DNA from: Kudoa neothunni
Lineage: Eukaryota > Cnidaria
DNA length: 64,000 nt
Direction: 5' to 3'
Assembly (NCBI GenBank): GCA_964304625.1
Contig: OZ199839.1
Location: 620,001-684,000 of the forward strand
Made by a program: the position numbers and the translations under genes. Of this stretch, positions 23,446-36,119 are shown in pieces (position 1 is the first letter of the stretch; every line of letters starts with the position of its first letter). Under the pieces are notes generated by a model. The model was not told where the DNA came from, did no database searches, and saw only the letters and a list, made by a program, of their open reading frames with translations.

Positions 23446-24573
23446 ATGAACCCACGTGGTCATCTAAAAACCATGGATGGGTCGCTTGCACTGATGGACC
23501 TCTCGCTTAAATTTAACACTTACAGAGAAGCACTCAACACAGAAACTATCACCGAAAATCAACTACATGAATGTAATCTGTTATTGTTATAAATGTGTGT
23601 AATTTCATTGTGGTCTTCAGTGTTTGGATCGTTAAAATTATTCATCGACCGTAACGACGAAAATTCGAGCTTAGATCGATTATGGAAAATTATTTTTCTT
23701 AATCCCCACTATTATGACAATGATATTGATTTCACCGAAGGTGTTGAAGTTATACGTGGTTCCATTAGTTATTATTTGGTGTTGATGCTGAAACAGGCAT
23801 CAAAACTTTCGTTGGAAATGGTAATTAGCATATCAACGTCAACTCGCAATTAATAAGCTGGTTCGTTGTTGAATCTGTCCTGTTTTGCCGCCTGCGACCA
23901 ACAACGACCAATAATTATATAATTTGAGTCTCTGTGCGCGCATTACATTTTACATTGTAAATAATTCGAGTTTTATGAACAGCTACAACTACAGCTACAG
24001 CTATAAGTAGTTCTGACCTGTCATATTTTGAAAATAACGGATATTTTCTTTTTTATCAATTATTGAATATGCAAAAAACCTCGCGCAGAGAATTAAATCT
24101 CCTTGGCATGACAAATTTTGCTATTGATAGCTATTTTTATCTACCAAAATATAGGTGGCGTCTGTGATGGAAGTGTTAACTGCCAGTCTGCATTATTGTA
24201 ACAGTGGGTGCGGATTTATGGAGATGAATGCGTGTGTCCGACTTGGAACGTTGTTATGCTCGATGATTTTGTGTGATTCGAGTTCGTGCGCCGATCTCTC
24301 GCAGTAAGAATCTAAATTCATTGTGCCAGACAAACTTAAATTTTTGCTGCGCGCGCTCATTTTATCATTATCATTTATCATTTATTTTATCATTATCATT
24401 ATCGTTGTAGGTTTATTGGAAAAAACGAAATTCTCTATCCATCGGGAGTTTGTTTAATTGCGGCGTTGTCGTCCTATGGACCAATTTTTTATTTCCGAAT
24501 TTTCGCCAATTTTTCTCTGAACCAAATAGCGGCTTGTTACCGCGCCACCTTCAAACCAGTCAAAGTGATTTGA
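23446..24573 (+). CDS. Spliced gene of unknown function, about 212 residues
   Basis: Four exons: 23446-23572, 23621-23820, 24155-24303, 24411-24573. They total 639 nt, and the intron phases (1, 0, 2) all agree, which supports the model. The first intron is 48 bp; the second is 334 bp. The start is the first in-frame Met after a stop at 23374; a second Met (23473) is possible. The product is helical and Leu-rich (RLWKIIFLNPHYYDN, ISYYLVLMLKQASKLSLEM, MNACVRLGTLLCSMILC) with several Cys in exon 3. It has no signal peptide or obvious catalytic motif. It resembles a short alpha-solenoid but I cannot name the family. The 3' end is the least certain part. Confidence 0.6.
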
Positions 24574-24937
24574 TTATGCTAACTTTGACGTATTATTTTG
24601 AGGTAGAATAATAAGAAGATTTCCTATTCGCATAGTTCAATTCAGAATTTTGAAAGGTCAATTCTGGAGCTGTTTGGACTAATCCTTTCCACCGGCGTGC
24701 GACGATCATATGCTATGGTTGTTCAAAATTGTGGTAAATACATCATTAACATATTTAATGTATTATGTGTCTGCGCGCGTTTCTTTTTTAGCTCTTATTT
24801 TCTCAATTTAAACCTTTTTAAGTGACCCGCGTTTTGTTACAATAATAAATAATAAGTAATACGTAATGATGATTAATAATAATGTGAAGTTTATACAAAC
24901 TAAATCCGCAAAAATATGAGATTCTTCATTTTTTATA
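24574..24937. other. Intergenic, no gene seen
   Basis: AT-rich flank between the unknown spliced gene and a pogo-type end. Confidence 0.4.
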
Positions 24938-25150
24938 CTATCGAGATTGGATAATGCGTGGTTTTTTGTCGGTTCTAAAAACCCACGCAATAAAAAGTTT
25001 ACGCAATATCCAAGTTCATGCGTGCGCGTTGCGCTGTAAAACACGATTTTCTTGTGCGTACGTTTGATGATTACTCCTACAAACAAACTTTGTTAAAACA
25101 CACATATCATAGCGTTCAATTAAGGAAGAGTTATTAAATTTTGTCAAAAA
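24938..25150. mobile_element. pogo/Tigger terminal fragment
   Basis: About 210 bp closely matching the left end of the 45669 element, from the tip (ATCGAGATTGGATAATGCGTGG) through GGTTCTAAAAACCCA, CTACAAACAAACTTTGTTAAA and TTAAATTTTGTCAAAAAAT. Similarity stops at about 25150. No opposite terminal repeat was found, so it is a solo end or deletion product. Confidence 0.75.
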
Positions 25151-25459
25151 ATGTGAGTTCTAACGAAGGAAAGAGTACATAAGTGATTTTAATATCTAGT
25201 GGCTCTTGAAAATTGGGATAACCTTAAAGTTGGCTCCCGATCTGGTCAAATCTGACCACCTATGGTATATACACTAGTCGATTTTGATGGAATTTTTTAC
25301 ATTTAAATTGATGGGGTTCCTAATTAGTATTAAAATTTTTATACAAACTTTAACGCGTATAAACCCAAATATTTTTGTGCTATTAACAAATACATTTCTA
25401 TTGCGCAGTTTTCAGGCATAAAGTGTTAATTGCTGCGATCGATTATTGATATCAGACAC

Positions 25460-25644
25460 TGGCTATTGACACGGAAATTTTTAATCCCGGCAACTCCTAT
25501 TTATTGTTGATCTATAAAGTTTATTTGTTGTGATCCGCCGTATTTGGTAGTTTTGACCAATCATTACCGCTACTATGGACCATATATAATTAAGTACAGC
25601 CAAAACTATACCTACCTGGGCATAATGATCCGTGTCAATAGCCA
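25460..25644. mobile_element. Short MITE with perfect 16-bp TIR, copy 3
   Basis: TGGCTATTGACACGGA at 25460-25475 is inverted exactly as TCCGTGTCAATAGCCA at 25629-25644. 185 bp, no coding content. The best-preserved member of a family that also has copies at 16550 and 22049. Target-site duplication not resolved. Confidence 0.7.
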
Positions 25645-26876
25645 CCTCCTTATTTATATCATTGCAACAATTGTGTGCATATAATATAAGTATTCTTAAC
25701 GTCCCCCGACTAAAGTAAACAATTAGAGTGACGTTTTAAATCAGAACTAATCTTTGTTATGTTGAACAAGAGTTTAAGCTGTAAAATTATTCATTAACAG
25801 TGGGGAATTTTTATTTTCCAGTAAGCCAAGACTATTGATTATTGTACGAACTTTTATTTGTCAACATAGTTAGGTTGGCTTATATTACGTTAGATACTTG
25901 ATAATCATTTTTTAAATATTAGGTTCCGAAACTGAGTATTTTTAGGTAGAGACGATAAATCTGCTAAAGAAGATATATTTTATTATTGAAGTTATATTGT
26001 TTCGTTATAATTAAACTAATACTTAAAGTAATATTAGTTTTCGTTGAGTATGATAAACTTTAACCAATTTCTATTTATGGATGTAAATTAATTAAATAAA
26101 TAATTGACATTTCGGAATTTTGATGCAGATTTAAAATGTAACGATAAATTAAATGCTAAAGTTAGAGAAATTTATATTCTCTCGTACCAAAACCATTGAA
26201 TCACTCGTTAAATTATACAGACTACATTTTATCAGCTATCTTATATTTTAATCATAACTTGATTAAAATAACCGGCATATTGGTCGGATTTATGCTCTCA
26301 ATGTACGCCTAAGTTTTAATTCGGTAAATTAATAATTAAAGCAAATTACCACAATAAAATAAAATTTCGCTAGTTATACCTTCACTATTTATGCAATCGT
26401 TCCTCCAAAGTAAATATAAAAAATTATAACTAAAATGGAAACTTTTGATTTTATTTGGCATATCGTTGATTTTTTGAGAAATATTTCAGCTAGACATTTT
26501 AAATTTTATCACAAATGCATGTGCGCGGAGCGGTTAAAATTTCGCAGATCTTTAATTATTCTTTTAAAAGTTTCAACATTTTTTGGATTAACTAATAAAT
26601 GAAAAAACAATGATGCTTAAGTCTGCATTCATTGGGGTTTCGATTATAATTCTATTATCCACGAGAATAAATAATTTTTTCCTTTTTAATAACTTGAATT
26701 CGATACTAATACTTAACTTTAAGATTTTTTTCAATTGTGTTTTGAATTGGCCGAGAAACTTCCTTCGATGATTCCTTGCTTATTGGAGATACTTTTGAAA
26801 AATGTATTTCTCAAAACTTTAATTGATTTCCACATTAATTTCAACTTTTCAATAGATTAAACTTCATCATATCGAT
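25645..26876. other. Intergenic upstream of URB1-like gene
   Basis: AT-rich. No supported frame or recognised repeat; the URB1-like promoter is presumed near the right end. Confidence 0.4.
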
Positions 26877-29800
26877 ATGGAAACCGTTCAGTATGATACC
26901 CACCCTAATAAATGTTTCAGCGCGATTTTGTTACGATGCATTTGTGGATTAGCTGAGCATTTGGTCGAGGGAAAAAGTAATGATGTCGAAGATGAATGCT
27001 TCGCTTCTTCCCTTGAAACAATTCAATCAATAATTCAACAGCTAACATGCATTAACAGCTACCCTCTATCTATCACGACAAAACAACTTTCATCAATATT
27101 AATCAATCAAGGCAAAGGAATATTTTTTATGGAAGATTTTATTGGTCTAACCAAACAAATTTTTGCTCACCATCCTGGATGTATTGATGAGTTATTCAGT
27201 TATATCTTAACGGTCGATGATAATTTAGAACTTTATTTGGGTGTAGCTTATTTTTTGAACAATTCAACTGCATTAAATGGTCAACTATTTAGATGTATCA
27301 AAAGCTTACTCAAATGAAAGTCTTTGATATAATTCTGCCTTTGATATCCAGTGATTTTAAAGACGAAATTCCCGCGCTGTTACATATAATTGCTTGTCAA
27401 AATATCAATTTTTCGGATGAAACTGTATATTTTTTATTATGATTTTCTTATCTTCATCATCAAATATCTATTAGATATGTTATTCAAGCGGTAGTAATTA
27501 TTGGACGCTTTTTTCATTGTTTATCTCCCATGTGGAAAGTTGTATTTCATTTGTGTGTGACAATTGTGCGAATCCAAAGCAATCACAACAATTAGCAACT
27601 TCTTTTCTGGGAGCTGTAAGCAAAAAGTTTCCAACGGCCCGGCAACTTTCTGGTTGTTTGCTATCATTAAATCAAGAGCACTCATCCCACTGTTGGTCCA
27701 TTACCACCACATTTCTTCGTTTGTGCCGTTATCAACAAGATTGGCCTTTAATTAGCAGCTATTTTCCTATTATTCTTGAGTATTACTATGGCATGCTGAT
27801 TGGAACCGACAACAGTGATGGAAAGTGTGGTTTTCAACGTTCACGTCCCACTCTGTCTAAATCGAAGATATGTAAGTTTGTTGGAGCTCTTCAACAACTA
27901 CCTACGTCCTTGTTTGTATGTGCAGTATCCCAGCAGAAAGTAAACTTATTTTAACTGAGTCTGGGGTTTTGGCTTACCGACATTGAATGTTAATTGTTAT
28001 ATGTATTTATGCATATCGCTATTTAAATTGCCATGACATCTGTTTAGAGAAGACGGGTGGGTACTCTTTATTTTCGATAAGTCCCTATTTTATTACATTT
28101 AATATTCATTCAAATTTTAATTATTGATTTTCTTGCTAACGATTCTATCTTGTTTATATTTTGATATATAAAAGAATATTTTCCGTTTTAACTTTTTAAT
28201 GAAAGAGATGTACTAAGAATTTTACGAATTGTTTGTTTTTGAATATTTGATCTCATTAAATAATGAGTCTTTAAATCTGTTTCGGTTACAAAATTTTATT
28301 TTTTTATGTGATATACAATCGGCTGCGCATATTTTATATGGTCGTTATTTTCTAGACGTCTCTCAACTGGTCGCTTGAGTCATTTAGTATAACAGAATTT
28401 TTTATTTCTACTCAAAATAAGCGGTCCATTCATTGCGCGTACGTCGTGCGTGGTAATAAATTGTCGGTTGTTTATTTAAATGAACCTAATTTTTAATTAT
28501 TTTTATTTTTTATAACATCTTTATTCCTATAGTATTTTTTACAGTTCTAATTATTAGATGCAATCGAAATCTATGATTCTGTGCGTCCATCATTAATATT
28601 TTTAAATATAACCTTGAAATGTATTTTCCAAAACAACTCGAGTATTAAAAATTAAATTTGGTTTAATGAATTATGTGAGAATTAAAAAAATTTTATTATT
28701 TTAACGGCTTTTTTACAAATAAAAAAGTTTGCTTTGTGCACCTAACTAAATTTTAACAAGATTCTCACATTACATATTGTTGATAGGAGTTGCTAAAATA
28801 ATAAATACTGTCTTCTAAATATAATCTATGACTTTTGTTTAATTTAACGAATTTTAATTTTTAAAATCCAATCATTCGAATATTTTTAATAAGAAAAATA
28901 AAAATATGTTTAATTTATAAAAAGAAACTGCCTCTGGCTCATTAAAATACTACCTGCTACAATGGGTGAAGGGTAGTTCGTAATTTCTAAGATTGCGCGC
29001 ACGACATTATGGAGGTAAAAATGCTATAAATAAACTATAATGATAAATTTTTTTGAAGGAAATTACTCACTTATAGTAATATTTTTAAGTTTTCTGACAA
29101 TTATATTGTATACTTCTCGTTCAATATCCGTTTGATGTTTATAACTATTTCATCCTTGATATTTCAAATAACGTCTTAAACCAGACAAATGAGAGAGGAA
29201 ATTTTGAATGGAATAATTTTTCGTTCTCTATCTCCAAAATAAGACACTTGTCACCTCTGTGACAGTTACCGTCATTTATAAAATAAAATCACTAATATGG
29301 GATTCGTTTTCAATATTATTTCCGCCCCCATGCCTTCGTTAGTTTTTGAAAAACTTTATTATTTTGTATTTCTCTTTTAATGTTCTAACTCAATTTTTGT
29401 TTGTATCCTCCATTTAGTCACTAATCGAAAACGATAATCTCAACGCATCTGAGAAGTTACGAACCACACGTCACTACAAAATAATCCATAAAAACATAAT
29501 TAATTTAAAAATATTTTATTTATATTCTTAACGGTCAAATAAATGTTTTTAAATAATTTGTGAAATAAATAATTTTATAATCTTATGTATACGTTAACTT
29601 TGTAACATTTTCTCAAATTACGAATAACATGTCACTATGAACCACCCCCACCCATTATATATATTGTATGCATGCGCGACTTTTAATTTTCATTTAACTC
29701 CAACTTTTTTAATTTGTGTTAAAGGCGTATTATTTTCTGTATAAAACCAAAGATGCATCGAACTCGACGAAACATTGGCCAGTGGCGAGGTGATAAGACA

Positions 29801-32800
29801 CCTTTTTTCACGAGCTGTAGTTTTCAATATTTCGTTATTTGCACGTTCGCTTGTCGTATTAAGTTTTCGTTTCTATGAAATAAACTTATTTTTTAAATAT
29901 TACATTATAATAATATTTTTGTGAAATACTATTTTAAGCCATGTATCTTCATTTTTGAAGCCTTTATTATTGTGATAATATTTATTGTCAAAAATTTTGA
30001 TAAAACATTAAGCTAAGCCTTGGACGTTCAATTTCATTTTCACTTTCACAATCTTTATTAATCGTTCATAATATAGTTTATCTCGTGTTTGTCGGTTGTA
30101 TTTGGTATTATTTTGACTTGGGATTCGTTCGATGAAATATTGAATTTTGTATCTCTATTTTTTAAAGTAGTTTCATTGAAAAATTTTGTCCTATTATTTT
30201 ATTCTTCTTAGTTGAGGTGCGGAAGTGACGTAAATGATTCTCATTATATTCTGCATCGTTTTGAAGTTATTCTTTCTTATTCTATCCAAAAGAGTAGGTT
30301 TATACATTGATTTTTGCACCGCTAAACACACATTTAGTAATGAGTATAATGGATTCCGACTCGTTGCTTGAATTCCTCTCTCTATTGTTTAACGATATTT
30401 TTGTTTTCTCAAATATAGACAAAGAATTGCTAGGTGATTGTACGCTTCTTGATAACCTTCCAAATAAAACTCAAATCGAGTAATACGTTCAATTATCTAT
30501 AGTGTTTTATTTGGATCATATTTTTAGGTTGACTTTATCACTGATGTTCTGTCTCACCACGAGAATTGGTTCTTTAGAAAGAGGAACTGAATCATGTAAT
30601 TTTTAGGAGGCATTAATTATTAAATTTATTGTTAATATGCAGTTTTTTTGAATTTATTCATAAAAAATAATCATTTTTACTCTCTCATAATTATTAATTA
30701 TAGTAGTAGTAGTAGTAGTAGTAGAAATAATTACATCGATTTTAGGTTTAATGGCTGTGGGTCTGTTTTCATTTATTTCAGACTTGAATGTGCTGATTTA
30801 TGAAAACAATTCAATCACTCTTCAAATACTAACAAGCATGCTCAATAAAGTGTTCAATATTAGCTCGTCTCAACCAAAATTAAATCAACACTTCATATCA
30901 ATATTATCGAAGGAATATTTTCCCGCCATAGGATCGGAGATCCATAACCCAACCCTTCGCGTGCTTTTGCGATGTATTAACTCAAAATCAATAAAACATG
31001 ATGTAGCAGATATCTCATCCGACAATTTTACAATCGAACTGTTATGGTTATGTCGAATTTCCCCCGATATTGCCAAATATCTTCAAACAAATAATTTTGA
31101 TTCTCCAAACTTATACTATGAAAATTTTCTTCTACATCACCACCTCAATATCAATAAAGATTGCGAGTCTATTACATCTACTCCGTCGCATCAATCCGAA
31201 TATTGCAATGCACCTCTCAACATCTTTGATATCATTATTATGGATTGTTTAAATAAATCTACCCAGTATGGCTCAATCGATAGCATAATTCATCAGTTGC
31301 TATTGAAACAATCCCAAGCTATAGAATATGGTTTTAAATCGGTAGACGATTATACTACAAAAGTGACTTTAGAGTCATGCCAGACTCTTTTTGAATTTAG
31401 CAAAGACCTTCGTTCAAACGAACGGATCAACTCTACGATCCTACGTCTATGCAGTCAGTTTAGTGAGAAAAATAAACCGCTAGAATGGATTCTGCAAACA
31501 TTTATATTAATCGACTCTAACAAGCGAACTGGATCCTTTACAAATTTAATATTTTCAATATTGATTGAAATTTTTGGGCGCGAAAAAGTATTCTCAGTTT
31601 TATCGTCAAGAATATTTGTTGAAAGTATCGACGATGATCTCCGATTGCAGTTACAACTTGTGTTTGATTTGCATTTGGATCGTTCCAAGACTAAACAAAG
31701 GTCATTAGATACACCAAAATTTTTTGAGAATTCATCTGCCAGCTTTCAAATGGATAACTATCATTACCGACGTTTTATGCGATGTGTTGATGCCGCGGAG
31801 GATTTATCTTCGGTAGTTTTCGACGACTTTAAAAAATTCCCTTATTTGTTGGTTGTTTGTCTTCCAAAATTAAGCCCTGCCAATCAAACGATTTTTTTGG
31901 AAACTTTACTTAACGATTATGTTTTCAACTGTCATGACGATGGATTAAATTCGACTATAGCGTTTCTACGAGATATTATTGAAATATATACCTGCAATAA
32001 ACTAACTCATCTGCTTGAACCACATTCAAAAGCAATTTTAAATTATATTTTGAATTTGGATTATGAACTTTATTACATATTGGATAATTTGGATAATGTT
32101 TGCGCCATTGTGAAATTAATTTCGACTGATGCTTGTGAAGTTGTCGAGCTTATTAACAATATCAATTATGATAAGAATAATGGCATCTCATGTTATAATA
32201 TACCAACATATGTCTTTCCGATAATTCGTCGCTCTTGTAGTTCTCATGCCACATTCACATCTAATAAGAAACGTGAATACTTTATCAAGTTATGTTTGGA
32301 TAAGATTTTGAACGTTAACAATATGATCGAATTTGTCATTGGCTACCAATGTCAACATCTCGATAAGGCTATTTCAATAAAAGATGTGGAAAACTTTGTT
32401 GAATTGTCCCATTGGTTTATTTTCGAGGTTGTTGATAAGCTACCCCAAACTACTATTACACTGCTTCCTCAAATAATTAACATATGCGAATGTGTATTGT
32501 GTTTCTATGAGGGAACTTGTTCATCTATTGATATTAAACTCGATCAATTAATTGAATGGATTCACATTAATTTATCCGCAAAAATACTTGATAATTATTA
32601 TTTTAAAAAAAGGTATAATAATAGTTTCTTAGTTGTATATTAATATTTTTATCTTTTAAATTTTTGTTTAATTAGATCAAACATGCTATTGCCCATAAAA
32701 TGTGATATTTATTCTCGCGTTATTCTCAAAGATCGCGCCACTAAAAATGTGTCATTTTTCTGGGTCAGTCCTAAAACGCACCTGGAAGCAATTGACAGGA

Positions 32801-34688
32801 ACCAGCTTTTTTACAGCATGGCACACTTTCCCCAGAAAAGGTGGTTGGGGAAGGGTGTAGTGGAGAGCAGTCAGTTCACGATGAATTCCAACGCCGACCG
32901 TATCTATCATCCAAAATATATTCTGAGTCTTCTCAATGGTTTGCTTCTTGAGAGTGGCGTAAATTTGGAAAATGTCCTTAAGAAAGGCCTTCATGCCTAC
33001 CTTTGTGTTTGTTTGTCGAGTGATTGCTCAAATTTGCGATTATGGGCAATGTTTCTCATCGAGAAATTAACCAAACTTATGGAGATAAGCTCAAGAAAGA
33101 ACTGTTCCTCTTGGAAACTAATCACCTCAATTACTCGTCTTCTTATTTATAATCTAAATAATTATATCGCTACAAAAAAAGATATTAAACTCGAAGCAAC
33201 ATCTTACGATCACCACTCATCAACATCTGTTGTAATAGAACAGCTTCCTTTTGTCAACAGTTATGTGATTGGATGTGTTTTGGGTGATTGTGTTTGCTAT
33301 CCTGAATCTCAATTCAGTGAACAGATGATGCGACATATTGGAAAAATGTTTAAAAAGTCTCCAACCACCACCAACTGCTATCTTCTGAAATCGATTCAAA
33401 GTTTAACAGCGTTAGACCAAGTGACTACTTCTTCTTTCCGACATCAACTTCTAACTCTGTCTATAACTTTGGTATCCACTTTGGATACAAAAATTTTGGA
33501 ATATCATCATGTGATTAGCTATTTGTTGAATTTGATGAATTGTTTCGAACGCTCTTGCGTCGTTAAAGCTTCTCACTGCGGTCATTTGGAATCCGGCCGT
33601 AATAATGTTGGATGCAGTTTATTTGTTCTTGAAAACCACACATCAGGAAACATCCTCAACAATTTTTTGTCAAATATACAACCGCAAAAATCAAAAACCA
33701 TTCTCACTCCTAAAGATAAACTACTCGCTCAACACACTATCATACATGCATTTATTATTATAATGGAGAAAAATCCTGACGTTTGTTGGCTCATTATTAA
33801 ACAATTACGTTTCGACTATTTCGTTCAATCTCTTTCAAATGCTACGACTGCTACCCACGATTCAAAACGCCTGCTTAAAATAATGGTTAATCAATTCCTA
33901 ACGTCATTAACCATAAAAATGGCCAAGTTAACCCCTAAAAAGGCAAAAAAGATGTCATCCTCAGTTATCGATCAGTTTCATTCATTCGTTTGTAGCTACT
34001 CTGATTTGGTTGGCTCCAGCATTTTGAAATTTATAGAAGTGTTGTGCTTCTTTTATAGTCATTCTTCAAATGATTTCCATGCCACTTCTATTATTGCTTT
34101 GTTAAAAGACAATTATCTACATAGGTTCATTTTTGATGTGTTAAAGACCATCTCTACTAATGTATTTTCAATTTTCTATGTGTTAATTTAACTTATGGTT
34201 GTTTAAAGGACGTAGAATGTCTTCCTACATACCTTTTTACACTTTTTCACTATTTCCTTCAATTTTTTCTCAGTTTCGACCCCAAACCTCCCAAACAAAT
34301 TATTGACTATAGTTCCGTCGTGATTGTTGACTTTTTCTCAGCTTGGAGATATCTGCTGATTAATTTGAATAAAAAATGGAAAATCGACAAAACTGCCAAC
34401 AACAAATTAAAATCCCTCTTAAAATTAATTGATTCCTTTGTTCAGAGTCATTTTATCGTATTCAGTCTCCATCAAAGGTTTTTATAGTCATACAATAAAC
34501 AATAATTAATATTACCCTTCGTTTATAGATATCAGCTGGTAGATGTTCTTACTGTTGTGGTTTCGAGAAACGACCTCATATACAGGTGGTTCTCTGCGTA
34601 TTGTTCATCCTCTTGCTCTACCACTGTTGCTGATTCAATTGTTAAGTTATTAGATAAAATTTTAGAACGTGTAAAATATATTGAATAG
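26877..34688 (+). CDS. URB1: URB1-like nucleolar pre-ribosome protein (NPA1 family)
   Basis: Nine exons: 26877-27242, 27293-27424, 27475-27871, 30338-30479, 30528-30595, 30746-32612, 32676-34161, 34209-34477, 34529-34688. The sum is 4,887 nt (1,628 residues) with every splice phase matching. The protein is one long run of Leu/Ile-rich helices, an alpha-solenoid. In exon 7, SMAHFPQKRW followed by YHPKYILSLLNGLLLESGV and the next helices (LHAYLCVCLSSDCSNLRLWA) resemble the C-terminal domain of URB1 (yeast Urb1/Npa1, human about 2,270 residues), which acts in the nucleolus in early 60S subunit assembly. Shorter than human, closer to yeast (1,764). Family assignment rests on remembered similarity of this region, so moderate. 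All introns but two are 47-63 bp; intron 3 is 2,466 bp and intron 5 is 150 bp with a (TAG)n repeat. Start: first Met, with a stop upstream. Confidence 0.68.
27872..30337. other. Large intron 3 of the URB1-like gene
   Basis: 2,466 bp, about fifty times the usual intron here. Donor TGTAAGTTTG and acceptor CATTTAG join exons in phase. No transposon ends were recognised inside. A CATGCGCG motif lies near 29671. A small missed exon cannot be excluded, but none is needed for the frame. Confidence 0.55.
30700..30725. repeat. (TAG)n microsatellite in an intron
   Basis: Eight or so perfect TAG units inside the 150-bp intron 5 of the URB1-like gene, shortly before its acceptor. Each TAG contains an AG, so many decoy acceptors precede the true one at 30745. 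Confidence 0.9.
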
Positions 34689-34797
34689 TTTTTTGACTAT
34701 TTTTTTTCAGCTACAAAAAATTAAATTAATGTGGAAAATGGAATGGGCATAACACCTATTTCATTTTTTTCGAATTCGAGGAAAAATCGCATTTTAA

Positions 34798-36115
34798 CCT
34801 TCCAAGTATAATTGAGGTCCAAAGGACCACGTTTTTATTTGAGAAAATATTTGAAGAAATGATAATATGAATTTTTTAGATGTTTTTAAAATATTTTATT
34901 GATTATACATTCAGTGATTTTACAGATGGCATTATGTAATATTGTGTGCGCATATGCGAATGATAAAGAAATATTTTGACCACAGCATATGTATTACTTT
35001 TGAGATCGCATATTTTCTATAAACATAACTCAAAATTCAGTTCACTTAGAAAAATTAATTATTTATTTAATTTTCGCTTAAAATGATAAAAAAACATAAT
35101 CCTGGCATAGACTATTGCCTAAAACAGGTGACATAGATACTCTATGAAATGTTTATTAAGGCGGAAACGACGCGTGAGAAACCCACCTAAATCTAAATAT
35201 ACCGTAGTTCTTCAACATCGTAAACTTCCCGGATTATTCCGTTACCGCAATATTTTCCATACCATCAAGATGTAAAACGCATTATTTGGCGGAATATACA
35301 TAAAGAGATAAATCTTGATATATCTTTCCTTCTTCTAACCTAAATAACTCTTTAACCGATTCTCGATTATCCCTGTGATATCCCATCAGAAATAAACAGC
35401 TAATGAACCCATCCAATTCGATCCATCTATCCCCAAAAAATTTTCCACCCGTGTACTGGTATATTTTAAAATAATGGTGTACATAACAAAACTAAATATT
35501 ATTATGAAAGCATCAATTGTAGTTTGTAATAAAAACGGAGAGACACCAAGACGATTATTCACAATATTTGCAACACATGTTCTAGATGCTAACGGCGGGG
35601 GTTCATTGACCGCAACATTCCGTTCTTGTTCATTAATGAGTTAAATTGTATATTAGTATCAATATCAAAATTTTCTAACGATAAATAATCATGAAACCAA
35701 TAAAGTGAATCTGAAGACTCGGTATCAGAGTAATTATTATCAAGGTCGCTTAAACACATCGTTTAAATAAATTATGGTGCATGCGCGATGTAGATTAAGA
35801 TATGATATTCATGTGATAAAAATATATTTACTCGATAGAATTTTTTTAAAGTTTCCCCACACATTTACTTCAATATTTTGGATAATTAGATTTAAAAAAA
35901 TCGTGGGGTCTTTTGGGCCCCAATTTTACTTGGAGGGTTTTTTTGCATTGAGTTTTTTTCTACGGAATGAAAAAGTTTGTTGATTAGTGGAATTTTACTA
36001 CAGAAACTTTTAGAGGAATAGAGCGTCTGCCGAAAATTTTTCACAAGTTAATGTGGCAGAAAATTGATAACTAATGTCACCTGGAGTCCAAAAGACACCA
36101 ATTATACTTAGAGGG
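34798..36115 (-). mobile_element. piggyBac-like transposon remnant, 1.3 kb
   Basis: Flanked by TTAA on both sides (34794-34797, 36116-36119), the piggyBac target. Left tip CCTTCCAAGTATAATTG and the complement of the right tip, CCCTCTAAGTATAATTG, match over 17 bases with three changes. Both tips are followed by a small palindrome (GGTCCAAAGGACC on the left). Minus-strand translation near 35690-35760 gives an acidic LSDLDNNYSDTESSDSLYWF, like the acidic N-terminus of piggyBac transposases, but the rest is broken by stops. A second right-end-like motif (TTTACTTGGAGGG, about 35925-35937) suggests an additional overlapping copy. It starts only 109 bp after the URB1-like stop codon. Confidence 0.72.
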
Positions 36116-36119
36116 TTAA

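Noticed and set aside
27243-27292. Apparent frameshift in the URB1-like gene
   Set aside because: A 50-bp GT-AG intron restores the frame on both sides, so no lesion is needed.
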